In this document: one piece after another, positions 33,766 to 42,935 of the stretch | Layout of the letters: every line of letters begins with the position of its first letter | Position numbering within the stretch: position 1 is the stretch's first letter | NCBI RefSeq assembly: GCF_003597675.1 | Contig: NZ_CP030827.1 | Span: 2,356,001-2,420,000 of the forward strand | Length of the DNA stretch: 64,000 nucleotides | Origin: Neorhizobium sp. NCHU2750 | GTDB lineage: Bacteria > Pseudomonadota > Alphaproteobacteria > Rhizobiales > Rhizobiaceae | Direction of reading: 5' to 3' | Made by a program: the position numbers and the translations under genes | Notes under the pieces: model-generated | Databases searched by the model: none | The model's input: the letters and a program-made list of their open reading frames with translations, nothing else | What the model was told of the DNA's origin: nothing

Positions 33766-35685
33766 TCAGAATTCCGACCATTCCGGCTTGACCGCAGCAG
33801 CCGCCGCGCCGCCGCCGAAGGCCGAGGCGATGCGGTTGCCGAGCGCACGGGCCGGCGAGGCCGCCGGACGCGAGGACGGCGTGGCCACCCGTGGCGCCTG
33901 GCCCGCAACGCGCGATCCCTCACCCAGATTGAACTGCGAAAGAAGCTCGATCAATGCGGCCGCCTGCGTTGCAAGGCTGTGGCTTGCAGCGGTCGTCTGT
34001 TCCACCATGGCGGCGTTCTGCTGGGTGCCTTGGTCCATCTGGTGAACCGAGGTGCTGATTTCGCTCAGGCCCGTCGACTGTTCGCGCGACGACACGACGA
34101 TCGAGCCGACATTGGTGTTGATCCGCTGGACGTCGGAGACGATCGTCTGCAGCGCCTTGCCGGTCTCGTCGACGAGGTTGACGCCGTCGCGCACCTGAAC
34201 GCCCGATTTGGTGATCAGCGCCTTGATCTCGCGGGCGGCATTGGCGGAACGCTGTGCGAGCTCGCGCACCTCCTGCGCCACGACCGCAAAGCCCTTGCCC
34301 GCTTCACCCGCACGCGCGGCCTCGACACCGGCATTGAGTGCCAGAAGGTTGGTCTGGAAGGCGATATCGTCGATCACGCCGATAATATTGCCGATCTCGC
34401 CGGAGGATTGCTCGATCGCCTCCATCGCGGCAACGGCCTTGCGCACCACATCGCCCGAGCGCTCGGCACCGACACGGGTCTGGTCGACCAATGTGCCGGC
34501 CTCGCCGGCGCGCACCGCCGAATCCTTGACTGCTGTCGTCACCTGTTCGAGTGCGGCAGCCGTCTCCTCGACGGCGGCGGCCTGCTGCTCGGTCCGCTTC
34601 GACAGGTCGTCGGCCGCAGAACGGATCTCGTTGGCACCGGCATCGATCATCCGGGCATTGTCGCCGACCGAGCGCAGCACGGACTGCAGCTTGGCGACGG
34701 ATTCGTTGAAGTTGACGCGTAGCTGGTCGAGCTGCCCGGCAAACTGCTGCTCGAGGCGCATGGTCATGTTGCCGTCGGAAAGACCCTTCAGGCCCTTCGC
34801 CAGTGCGTCGACGGCAAACGATACGTCGGCTGCCTCGCGGGCCTTCTGTTCCTCGCGGGCGATCCGCTCGCGCTCGCTCATCGACCGGTTGGCTTCGGTC
34901 TCTTCTTCAAGACGGACCCGCTCCAGCGCGTTGTCGCGGAATACGGCAACCGCGGCCGCCATCTCGCCGATTTCGTCGTGCCGGCCCGCAAAGGGAATTT
35001 CCGCATGGTTGTCGCCGGCGGCCAGCGCATTCATCGAATGCGTGATGGCGCCGATCGGACGGGTGACGCGAAACAGGCTGAGTACCGCCGCACCGATCGC
35101 GAGAAGCACCGCGACGGCAACACCTGCGACTGTCGACCATGTGATGAATGCGGTCGCAGCCGAAGCGGCATCCTTATCGGCAATGGCGGCCTGCTGGTTG
35201 TCGCCGATCATGCTCTGCAGGATTTTGCCGGCCTCTGCGCCCTTGGGAACCATATCGGCAATGACAGCCTTGGCGTCATAGACCTGCGACTTGTTGATCA
35301 GGCTGACGAACTGTTCGCCGAGCTTGTCATAGTCGGCAATGATCTGTTTCAGCTGTTCGAAACGCGGGCGCACCGCAGGCCCCTGCGCATCGGAAAACAC
35401 CTTGAAGGCCTCGACGCGCTGGGCATTGGCCTGCTGAAGCAGCGAAAGCGCGTTCTTCTTCTCATCCGAATCGCTGGCCAGCGAGACCATCAGGTAAAGC
35501 CGGCGCACATTGGAGAAATCGCGATCCATGTCCGCGATCAGCAGCGTCTTGTCCATCCGGTTGCTGATACTGGCGGCCTGATCGTTGAGCTGCCACACCG
35601 AGCGCATGCCCATCGCGCCCTGTATCATCAGCATGAGAACGATCATTCCAAACAGGGCGGGGAGGAGGATTTTGATTTTTATCAT
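33766..35685 (-). CDS. Methyl-accepting chemotaxis protein
   Basis: A 639-residue chemoreceptor: helix near residues 7-27, a four-helix-bundle-like periplasmic domain of about 155 residues, second helix near 185-207, HAMP, and a long cytoplasmic coiled coil. The tip reads [46 protein letters not shown], the CheA/CheW contact. The C-terminus is PEWSEF, fitting the xWxxF pentapeptide that tethers CheR. The ligand domain resembles small-molecule-binding 4HB_MCP types. It lies alone between two ABC exporters. Confidence 0.93.
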   Translation of the reverse strand: MIKIKILLPALFGMIVLMLMIQGAMGMRSVWQLNDQAASISNRMDKTLLIADMDRDFSNVRRLYLMVSLASDSDEKKNALSLLQQANAQRVEAFKVFSDAQGPAVRPRFEQLKQIIADYDKLGEQFVSLINKSQVYDAKAVIADMVPKGAEAGKILQSMIGDNQQAAIADKDAASAATAFITWSTVAGVAVAVLLAIGAAVLSLFRVTRPIGAITHSMNALAAGDNHAEIPFAGRHDEIGEMAAAVAVFRDNALERVRLEEETEANRSMSERERIAREEQKAREAADVSFAVDALAKGLKGLSDGNMTMRLEQQFAGQLDQLRVNFNESVAKLQSVLRSVGDNARMIDAGANEIRSAADDLSKRTEQQAAAVEETAAALEQVTTAVKDSAVRAGEAGTLVDQTRVGAERSGDVVRKAVAAMEAIEQSSGEIGNIIGVIDDIAFQTNLLALNAGVEAARAGEAGKGFAVVAQEVRELAQRSANAAREIKALITKSGVQVRDGVNLVDETGKALQTIVSDVQRINTNVGSIVVSSREQSTGLSEISTSVHQMDQGTQQNAAMVEQTTAASHSLATQAAALIELLSQFNLGEGSRVAGQAPRVATPSSRPAASPARALGNRIASAFGGGAAAAAVKPEWSEF

Positions 35686-35904
35686 ATCTATCGTCTTAAA
35701 CCGTCAACAATACGCAATGGTGCCATGCACTATACGCATCCCTGACAGCTTCGGATAAACAAAGACTTACCAGTCTATGCTAATTGATAGCATCGAAAAA
35801 TCTGCGACAAACCGTACACCCCTGCAATTTTAAGGGGCATCGACTCAACCGGAGCAGAAAAACGGACGAGACCGTCTTCTCCAGTCAAAAATGACGGCAG
35901 CGGA

Positions 35905-37758
35905 TTACTCCGCCGCCGCCTCTTCAAGCGCGTGATCACCGAGAAAACCACCGGACTGGCGCTGCCACAGATCAGCATAGATGCCGCCGGCCGCGGCAAG
36001 TTCCTCATGCGTGCCGGTCTCGACGATGCGGCCCTTGTCCAGCACGATCAGCCGGTCCATTTCCGTCAGCGTCGACAGGCGGTGGGCGATCGCGATCACC
36101 GTCTTGCCCTCCATCAGCGAGAACAGGTTTTCCTGGATCGCCGCCTCGACTTCGGAATCGAGCGCCGATGTCGCCTCGTCCAGCACCAGGATCGGAGCAT
36201 CCTTGAGGAACACGCGGGCAATCGCGATCCGCTGCCGCTGGCCGCCGGAAAGCTTGACGCCGCGCTCGCCGACATGCGCATCGAGCCCGGTGCGCCCCTG
36301 CATGTCGGAAAGCCCCTCGACGAAGTCCCAGGCATTGGCCCGCAGTGCCGCCTCGATGATCTCAGCATCGCTGGCATCCGGGCGCCCGTAGGCGATATTG
36401 TCCCGGATCGAGCGATGCAGCAGCGACGTATCCTGCGTCACCACCCCGATCATGCCGCGCAAGCTGTCCTGCGTGACCTTGGAAATGTCCTGTCCGTCGA
36501 TGGTGATGCGGCCCGCCTCCAGATCGTAGAAGCGCAGAAGCAGGTTCATCAGCGTCGTCTTGCCCGCACCCGAACGCCCGACCAGCCCGATCTTCTGGCC
36601 GGCCGGAATATCGAGCGTCAGCCCGTCGATCACACCCTTCGCCTTGCCGTAGTGGAAGCGGACATTGTCATAGACGATATGTCCCTTCTCGTTGGCGATC
36701 GGCCGCGCATCGTTGGTGTCGATCACATCATGCGGCTTGGTCATCATGTTCATGCCGTCATAGACGGTGCCGATCGCCTCGAACAGCGCGGTGACCTCCC
36801 ACATGATCCATTGCGACATGCCGTTGATGCGCATCGCAAGGCCGATCGCGACCGCGATCGAACCGACGGTGACGCCCTCGTTAAGCCACAGCCAGATGCC
36901 GAGACCCGCCACCCCGAACACGGTCAGCGCATTGTTGAGATCGACGCAGATATTGAGGAGGCTGATCTGGCGCATCTGCCGGTGCACGGTGCCGAGGAAT
37001 TCGTGCATGCCTTCCTTGGCATAGCTTTCCTCCCGCCCCGCATGGGAGAAAAGCTTGACGGTGCCGATATTGGTATAGCTGTCGACGATGCGGCCGGTCA
37101 TCATCGAGCGCGCATCCGCTTGTTCGCTGGAAAGCTTGCGCAGCCTCGGGATGAAGTAGCGCAGGATCAGCACATAGAGGACGAACCACGAGATCAGCGG
37201 CAGCACCAGCCGCCACTCGACGGCAACGACCAGCGCCAGCATCGAGACGAAGAAGCCGATCGCATAGACGAACACGTCGATGATCTTCATCACTGCCTCG
37301 CGCACCGCGAGCGAGGTCTGCATCACCTTGGTCGAAACGCGCCCGGCAAATTCGTTGGCGAAGAATGCCATCGAATGGCGAAGCAGGAACCGGTGCATCT
37401 GCCAGCGGGCGATCATCGGATAGTTGCCGGCCAAAACCTGATGCATCGTCAGCGTATGGATGGCGCCGACCACCGGCAACCCGACCAGAACAAGCGCCGC
37501 CATCCAGAACAGCCTGGAGCCTTCATCGGCAAGGAAGGTCGCGCGGTTGGCGCCGGCCAGCCAGTCGACGATATTGCCGAGGAACTGATAGAGCGCCACT
37601 TCGGCCACAGCGATCGCAAGCGAGCAGCTGCCGAGCAGCAGAAGCCACGGCCAGGCGGGTTTCGTATAATGCCAGCAGAAGGCGAAAAGCCCTTTTGGCG
37701 GCAGGCCCGGCGGATCGTCGGGATAGGGATTGAGGCGGTTTTCAAACCACGAAAACAT
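35905..37758 (-). CDS. ABC exporter half-transporter, paralog of the 31751 gene
   Basis: A 617-residue fused permease-ATPase: six helices in the first 330 residues, then Walker A GRSGAGKTTL, QDTSLLHRSI, signature LSGGQRQR, Walker B LVLDEATSALD and the switch His in AHRLST. Its start MFSWFENRLNPYPDDPPGLPPKGLF parallels the other exporter. A short hairpin (ACGG/CCGT near 35860-35871) with a T-run lies beyond its stop on the minus strand. The substrate is unknown; homologs are often labelled multidrug exporters. Confidence 0.88.
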   Translation of the reverse strand: MFSWFENRLNPYPDDPPGLPPKGLFAFCWHYTKPAWPWLLLLGSCSLAIAVAEVALYQFLGNIVDWLAGANRATFLADEGSRLFWMAALVLVGLPVVGAIHTLTMHQVLAGNYPMIARWQMHRFLLRHSMAFFANEFAGRVSTKVMQTSLAVREAVMKIIDVFVYAIGFFVSMLALVVAVEWRLVLPLISWFVLYVLILRYFIPRLRKLSSEQADARSMMTGRIVDSYTNIGTVKLFSHAGREESYAKEGMHEFLGTVHRQMRQISLLNICVDLNNALTVFGVAGLGIWLWLNEGVTVGSIAVAIGLAMRINGMSQWIMWEVTALFEAIGTVYDGMNMMTKPHDVIDTNDARPIANEKGHIVYDNVRFHYGKAKGVIDGLTLDIPAGQKIGLVGRSGAGKTTLMNLLLRFYDLEAGRITIDGQDISKVTQDSLRGMIGVVTQDTSLLHRSIRDNIAYGRPDASDAEIIEAALRANAWDFVEGLSDMQGRTGLDAHVGERGVKLSGGQRQRIAIARVFLKDAPILVLDEATSALDSEVEAAIQENLFSLMEGKTVIAIAHRLSTLTEMDRLIVLDKGRIVETGTHEELAAAGGIYADLWQRQSGGFLGDHALEEAAAE

Positions 37759-38148
37759 CGATGCACTCCGAAAGACGGACGCCGCTCGAACGATCCGGGG
37801 GCGAAAGCATCAGCCCGGCAAGGCTCGAGGGGTGGAAACAGGCATGACCATCACCGGCCACGAACGGTTCTATGGAAAGCGGATCAGTGAAGAAGACTTT
37901 GCGTGAACCGCGAACGCCTCAGGCCAGACGAAGATCCGACGGGCGGAGGCGCGTGAGCACGGTCATATCCATGTAGGCCTCCAGAATGGGCGTTGAACAG
38001 GCGTTTCTTCTACACGCTGGCGGCAAAATTGAAAAGACCCAATCGGCCGCATCCGCCCGTTGCAGATAGGCTGCAATCTTGAAAACACTTGAGCCCGTCG
38101 TCCCCTCTCCGCTAATCAGGGCGCATAATTGTCAACGTGACCGACATC
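37759..38148. other. Divergent intergenic region before the ABC exporter and trmL
   Basis: 390 bp with promoters of both divergent genes. It also holds a 17-codon minus-strand frame with a strong ribosome site (next entry). No other structure was recognised. Confidence 0.4.
37919..37972 (-). CDS. Possible 17-residue leader peptide before the ABC exporter gene
   Basis: A minus-strand ATG at 37972 is preceded by GGAGG at a 5-nt spacing (37982-37978), a near-ideal ribosome site. The frame encodes MDMTVLTRLRPSDLRLA and stops at 37919, 160 bp before the exporter start. A site this good before such a short frame suggests translation, either as a regulatory upstream frame or a small protein. No stem pairing with the exporter start was found. 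Confidence 0.3.
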   Translation of the reverse strand: MDMTVLTRLRPSDLRLA

Positions 38149-38613
38149 ATGACCGACCTGCGCATCGCCCTTTACCAGCCCGATATTCCCGGCAATACCG
38201 GTACGATATTGAGGCTCGCCGCCTGCCTCGGCCTCGGCGTCGACATCATCGAGCCGGCCGGCTTCGACATATCCGACCGCAACCTGAAACGCGCCGGCAT
38301 GGATTATCTTTCCGCCGTCTCGCTCACCCGCCACGTCAACTGGCAACAATTCGACGACTGGCGCCGCGCGGCCGGCCGCAGGCTTGTGCTCGCCACCACC
38401 AAGTCGCCCGAGCCCTATACCGAATTCGCCTACAGGCCAGACGATATCCTGCTCTTCGGCCGAGAAAGTGCCGGCGTGCCCGACCATGTCCATGACGCCG
38501 TGGAAGGCCGCATTTTGATCCCCATGGTCGAGGGCCAGCGCTCGATCAACGTCGCCATGTCGGCGGCCATGATCGCCGGCGAAGCGATGCGCCAGACCGT
38601 CTGGTCGCTTTAG
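38149..38613 (+). CDS. trmL: tRNA (cytidine/uridine-34 2'-O)-methyltransferase TrmL
   Basis: A 154-residue minimal SPOUT methyltransferase that modifies the wobble base of some leucine tRNAs. The trefoil-knot motifs are all present: LYQPDIPGNTGTILRLAACLG at the start, LFGRESAGVP and IPMVEGQRSINVAMSAAMIAGEAMRQ at the end. The ATG at 38149 gives the family N-terminus; a GTG at 38137 is possible but has no better ribosome site. Confidence 0.92.
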   Translation: MTDLRIALYQPDIPGNTGTILRLAACLGLGVDIIEPAGFDISDRNLKRAGMDYLSAVSLTRHVNWQQFDDWRRAAGRRLVLATTKSPEPYTEFAYRPDDILLFGRESAGVPDHVHDAVEGRILIPMVEGQRSINVAMSAAMIAGEAMRQTVWSL

Positions 38614-38740
38614 AATAGCCGCCGACCAAGCCGAAATACGTCGCAGACAGCACCTTGCACTGCAGTGCAAAAGGTCTATCATTCGTTAGCCGGCAACAAA
38701 ATCGGCCTCCCGATTCACCTGATCCGAGGGCAGATAAAAA

Positions 38741-40393
38741 GTGCAATCGACGCTTGTCGTCATCAATATTCTCGGCGCCGTGGCGCTGCTTCTCTTTGGC
38801 CTGTCTCAGGTGAAGGACGGCGTGACCCGCGCCTTCGGTGCGCGCCTGCGCACAGCCCTCGCCAACAGCACGAAAAGCGGAATTCGCTCGCTCCTTTCCG
38901 GCCTCGTGGCAACGATTGCCCTCCAGAGTTCCACCGCCACCGCCTTGATGACGGCGTCCTTTGCCGAGCGCAGCCTGATCAATCCGCGCATGGCGCAGAT
39001 CGTGCTTCTCGGCGCCAATGTCGGCACCGCCGTCACCGCATGGCTGGTGGCCGCCGGCACCGAAGTCTTCGCGCCGCTCCTGCTGCTCTCCGGCGTCATG
39101 CTGATGCGCAACGGTTCCGCCGCCCGCAAGGGCATCGGAACGGCACTGATCGGCATCGGCCTGATGCTTCTCTCGCTCCAGCTTCTCGGCCTCGCCACCG
39201 AACCGATGCGCCAGTCGACGGCGCTCGCAGCCTTCCTCGGCCTGCTCGATTCCAGCTGGCTCGTCGCCCTGCTGTTTTCGGCAGCCCTCGCCTTCGTCTC
39301 CTCGTCGAGCCTTGCCGTCGTCATCCTCATCCTGTCGCTCGCGTCGAGCGGAGCCGCCTCGCCCGGACTGGTCGTCGTCCTCATTCTCGGAGCCAATCTC
39401 GGCGGCGCGATCCCGCCGGTCGTCGCAACGCTCGCAAGCCCGCCCGAAGCCCGCCGCATCACCCGCGGCAATCTTCTCGTGCGCGCCATCGGCTGCGCCC
39501 TTGCCCTGCCTCTAGCCGGCATGGCTGCGGACCTGTTGCAGATGCTGCCGGTCTCGCCGACAAAACTGCCGGTCGATGCCCATCTGGCCTTCAACCTTGT
39601 GCTGGCGCTCGTCGCCTGGCCCTTCGGCGGCTTCGTCTCCGATCTGATGAAGCGGATGATCCCCGACGAAGCAGAGAAGGAAAGCGGACCGCTTTTCCTC
39701 GATGCCGACGAGTTGCAGGACCCCGTCCGCGCGCTCGCCAATGCCACCCGCGAGGTGCTGGGCGTCGGCGACCAGATCGAACGGATGCTGATCCGCGCCG
39801 AAAACGCCTTCAAGCACAATGATCTGGCCCCCTTGCGCGAGATCGCTGCACTCGAAGGCCGGGTCGACAGGCTGCAGCAGGAGGTGAAGATCTACCTGTC
39901 CAAACTCGGCCAGCTCGGCTTGGACGACGAAAACTCGAGGCGCTCGATCGCCATTATCGACTATGCGATCAACCTCGAACATATGGGGGACATCATCGAG
40001 AAAGGCCTCTGCGACCAGCTTGCCAAGAAGATCGCCAAGGGCCTCAAATTCTCCGACGACGGCTACCGCGAGCTCGCCGACCTGTTCGACCTGACGATCG
40101 ACAACCTGCGTACCGCGCAGACCCTCTTCGTCACTGGCGACTTCAATCTCGCGAGACGGCTGATGGAAGTGAAGGTGGATGTCAGACGGCTGGAAAAGCG
40201 CTCGGCCGAACGCCACCTCGAACGTCTCAGGGACGGCAAGCTCGAAAGCCTGCAGACAAGCTCGGTACATCTCGACATGCTGCGCGACCTCAAGCGCATC
40301 AACGCCCATATCGTCTCGGTCGCCCATCCGATCCTCGACGACAGCGGCCTGCTGATCGAAAGCCGCCTGCGCCAGGGCGACCAGCGCTCCTGA
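38741..40393 (+). CDS. Na+/phosphate symporter family protein with a PhoU-like C-terminal domain
   Basis: A 550-residue membrane protein of the NptA/YjbB type. Two repeats of the Na/Pi symporter fold carry the paired QSSTA/SSSS signatures (ALQSSTATALMTASF and AFVSSSSLAVVILIL). The last 200 residues are helical and PhoU-like (LRIAEN and YAINLEHMGDIIEKG segments). The E. coli homolog YjbB exports phosphate. GTG at 38741 is the start. No pho box was identified in the 127-bp gap before it. Confidence 0.88.
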   Translation: MQSTLVVINILGAVALLLFGLSQVKDGVTRAFGARLRTALANSTKSGIRSLLSGLVATIALQSSTATALMTASFAERSLINPRMAQIVLLGANVGTAVTAWLVAAGTEVFAPLLLLSGVMLMRNGSAARKGIGTALIGIGLMLLSLQLLGLATEPMRQSTALAAFLGLLDSSWLVALLFSAALAFVSSSSLAVVILILSLASSGAASPGLVVVLILGANLGGAIPPVVATLASPPEARRITRGNLLVRAIGCALALPLAGMAADLLQMLPVSPTKLPVDAHLAFNLVLALVAWPFGGFVSDLMKRMIPDEAEKESGPLFLDADELQDPVRALANATREVLGVGDQIERMLIRAENAFKHNDLAPLREIAALEGRVDRLQQEVKIYLSKLGQLGLDDENSRRSIAIIDYAINLEHMGDIIEKGLCDQLAKKIAKGLKFSDDGYRELADLFDLTIDNLRTAQTLFVTGDFNLARRLMEVKVDVRRLEKRSAERHLERLRDGKLESLQTSSVHLDMLRDLKRINAHIVSVAHPILDDSGLLIESRLRQGDQRS

Positions 40394-40466
40394 CCTATCG
40401 CGTCCCGCCCGGCGCGCATGCCTGGAACTCGTTGCGATTCGAAAATCAACCGGTTAGGTCAGGCGC

Positions 40467-40721
40467 TTAATCTGCCGTCGGAAGACGCCGCATGGTGAAT
40501 TCGATCTGATCGCCTTCGAGCTGCCGCCAACTCTCCACTTCGGTCCAGTAGGCGGCCTTGGGGAATTCCTCGAACCATTCCCGTGCTTTTTCCCGTGCAG
40601 CCTCCCGAGACATCAGAAACGTCTCGCGCACGAACATGCCCGAACGCTGACCGGCCAGTTGCCGGTGGCGGTCGATGCGCCGCTTCAAGCCATCAAGCGG
40701 CGGTGGTGTGAATTTCGCCAT
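40467..40721 (-). CDS. Small conserved-type protein of unknown function
   Basis: An 84-residue basic, helical, soluble protein beginning MAKFTPPPLDGLKRRIDRHRQLAGQR and with an aromatic stretch AREWFEEFPKAAYWTEVESWRQ. GAGAGG precedes its start. No cysteine or catalytic motif is visible and no family is recognised. It is convergent with the phosphate-transporter gene and divergent from hemF. Confidence 0.65.
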   Translation of the reverse strand: MAKFTPPPLDGLKRRIDRHRQLAGQRSGMFVRETFLMSREAAREKAREWFEEFPKAAYWTEVESWRQLEGDQIEFTMRRLPTAD

Positions 40722-40899
40722 GAAAGCCTCTCATCCGCACCTTGCTAATGAAAGAAGATAGGCGCGGTTTGCGCGTTTTGCGAGTCGGATTTTCGCATGC
40801 CAATCCGCCGTTGAACGGTCCACGGAATGGCCCGCGAAAGCCAATGCTGTTATGCCGACCGGCAGGATACGAATCGACAGACTGACGAGAGGACCCGCC

Positions 40900-41814
40900 A
40901 TGGAGCGCCCTAACCTGCCGAAAGGCTTGCCGGATGATATCGAGGACAAGAAAGAGGCGGCCCGCACCTGGTTCGAAAGCCTGCGCGATACGATCTGTGC
41001 CTCGTTCGAAGCCCTCGAGCAGGAACTGACCGGCGTCCTTTCCGATCAGCCGGCCGGCACTTTCGTGGCCAAGGACTGGCAGCGCGACGGCGGCCAGGGC
41101 GGCGGCGGTAAAATGTCGATGATGGAAGGCCGCGTCTTCGAAAAAGTCGGTGTCCACACATCAACGGTACATGGCGAATTCTCCCCCGACTTCCGCAGCC
41201 AGATCCCCGGCGCGGACGAAGACCCGCGCTTCTGGGCTTCCGGCATTTCGCTGATCGCCCATCCGGTCAATCCCAACGTCCCGACCGTTCACATGAACAC
41301 CCGCATGGTGGTGACCTCGAGCAACTGGTTCGGCGGCGGCGCCGACCTCACCCCAATGTTGAACGACCGCCGCACCCAGGAAGACCCCGACACCCAGCTG
41401 TTCCACCGGGTCATGGAGATCACCTGCCATCGCCACGAGACGATCGCCGATTACGCCCGCTACAAGGCATGGTGCGACGAGTATTTCTTCCTCAAGCACC
41501 GCAACGAGCCGCGCGGCATCGGCGGCATCTTCTTCGACTGGCTGCAGTCGCCTGAGGACAAGGGCGGCTGGAACGCCGATTTCGCCTTCGCCCAGGATGT
41601 CGGCCGCGCCTTCAATCTCGTCTATCCGAAGATCGTCAGGGCCAATTTCAACAAACCCTGGAGGGAAGACCAGCGCGACGAGCAATTGGTGCGCCGCGGC
41701 CGCTATGTCGAGTTCAACCTGCTCTATGATCGCGGCACGATTTTCGGTTTGAAGACCGGCGGCAACGTCGAATCGATCCTCTCGTCGCTACCGCCTGTCG
41801 TACGCTGGCCATAA
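40900..41814 (+). CDS. hemF: Oxygen-dependent coproporphyrinogen III oxidase
   Basis: A 304-residue HemF that decarboxylates coproporphyrinogen III to protoporphyrinogen IX in heme synthesis, using O2. Recognisable blocks are [69 protein letters not shown] and the C-terminal [35 protein letters not shown]. Start and length are standard. Confidence 0.96.
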   Translation: MERPNLPKGLPDDIEDKKEAARTWFESLRDTICASFEALEQELTGVLSDQPAGTFVAKDWQRDGGQGGGGKMSMMEGRVFEKVGVHTSTVHGEFSPDFRSQIPGADEDPRFWASGISLIAHPVNPNVPTVHMNTRMVVTSSNWFGGGADLTPMLNDRRTQEDPDTQLFHRVMEITCHRHETIADYARYKAWCDEYFFLKHRNEPRGIGGIFFDWLQSPEDKGGWNADFAFAQDVGRAFNLVYPKIVRANFNKPWREDQRDEQLVRRGRYVEFNLLYDRGTIFGLKTGGNVESILSSLPPVVRWP

Positions 41815-41930
41815 AACAGGAACTGCGCACGAAAGTTTGATGCGGAAAAGCCACGGTCAATTGATAAATGTCATACGCGAATCGGGTCTTCGGGTGTTAA
41901 TCTGCTAATATTCACTGGGAGGAGTATCCG

Positions 41931-42215
41931 ATGACCGCATCGAACAGCATGCCCTCACCCGCCGCGTCTCAATCTCCAGACGCCGATTCCAGGATCCTTC
42001 AACAGTCCGAGCTGATCGAGCGCCTGGCGACGGAAATGCGCGTGGCAAGCGGCGGAGAACTGCCGCAGTCCTTCTGCATTTCCCAGGTCAAGCGCCAGCT
42101 TGAAGGAAAGCCGGCGGAAAAATCGCCGGCCAACGACCGCACGGCGGCGTTTCATCAAAAGACCGCCGAGCCTGACAGAAATTCGGTCTTCCATGCCTGG
42201 GCACTCGGCGACTAG
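41931..42215 (+). CDS. Small hydrophilic protein of unknown function
   Basis: A 94-residue polar protein with a strong GGGAGGAG site before the ATG at 41931. The middle (SELIERLATEMRVASGGELPQSFCISQVKRQLEG) could form helices; the ends are low complexity. No known family is recognised. A 10-bp hairpin follows it (42273-42297). Confidence 0.6.
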   Translation: MTASNSMPSPAASQSPDADSRILQQSELIERLATEMRVASGGELPQSFCISQVKRQLEGKPAEKSPANDRTAAFHQKTAEPDRNSVFHAWALGD

Positions 42216-42935
42216 GGCGCTGGGCGGCTAGGGCATAAGTCCGTCGCACCATCCCCAAGCCGCAATCGAGCCACCGGGCAGCTGCATGCTGCCCGGTCGC
42301 GACGATTCGACAAATGAACCGACGACCGGTTCTCCATCTCCCTGCCACGTAAGGGAGCAGCGGGCTCTATCGTGTCTTCAACTCCGCTCGGGTGCGAAAC
42401 CGGAATACGGGCACTGCGCAAAAATAATCTAATTACGCGAAAACACGCCTTCCCAAGAAAACTGACAACGGTCAAATTGACGCAGCCGTGAAAGGCGCGC
42501 GGCGACCTTGCTACCGCCCAGTTTCCGTATCGGCTTAACGCTTCATCCGACAGGCAATAAGGAGGTAAAAGAACGAGGTTCAATACCCGTCATAAGATAC
42601 TGTTAAAAAACAAATAAATACGAAACAAAAACTGAAATTCCTTCAGAAAAAAAGGCCATCGTGCTGGAATGCCCGTGCGCGGAAAGCGCTTTCACCTCTG
42701 GCCTTCGCCAACGTCCAGAACAGCTCGCCATCGGCATTCGGATTGCGTCAAATCTGCGACAAATGTCGGACCGAAAGGTGGTCTCATTAGATTTTTTTGC
42801 TACAAATGTCGCGGGTACGCTGTTTGCGACGCCGTTTTTGAAACAATCCGAAAGCGTCATCGCATCGCAAAGGGGGACGGAATACCGGGAGGACAAACAC
42901 GCGACCAAAGGACCCGTTCGACGGGAAAAGGAATA
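42216..42935. other. 720-bp gap before the MFS permease gene
   Basis: No gene is supported here. ACCGGGCAGC (42273-42282) and GCTGCCCGGT (42288-42297) make a perfect 10-bp hairpin that may end the preceding gene. The stretch around 42600-42660 is strongly A-rich and the base composition is lower in GC than the surroundings, which suits promoter DNA for the permease. Open frames on both strands in this gap lack ribosome sites and family features. Confidence 0.5.

Noticed and set aside
31754..34045. A 763-codon open frame antisense to the ABC exporter and chemoreceptor genes
   Set aside because: It spans two unrelated genes and the gap between them, has shadow composition and lacks any motif.
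35932..37890. A 652-codon antisense frame over the second ABC exporter
   Set aside because: Same reasons: antisense to a gene with complete Walker and signature motifs, no motif of its own.
42212..42583. 123-codon minus-strand frame in the gap before the MFS gene
   Set aside because: It has unusual composition, no recognisable family and runs across the 10-bp hairpin at 42273-42297.
42573..42592. GGTTCAATACC resembling a tRNA T-loop
   Set aside because: The flanking 5-nt segments do not pair and no anticodon or acceptor arm is present.
42669..42935. N-terminal extension of the MFS permease
   Set aside because: The 89 extra residues are Arg/Cys-rich and unlike family N-termini; TTG at 42936 has a proper ribosome site.
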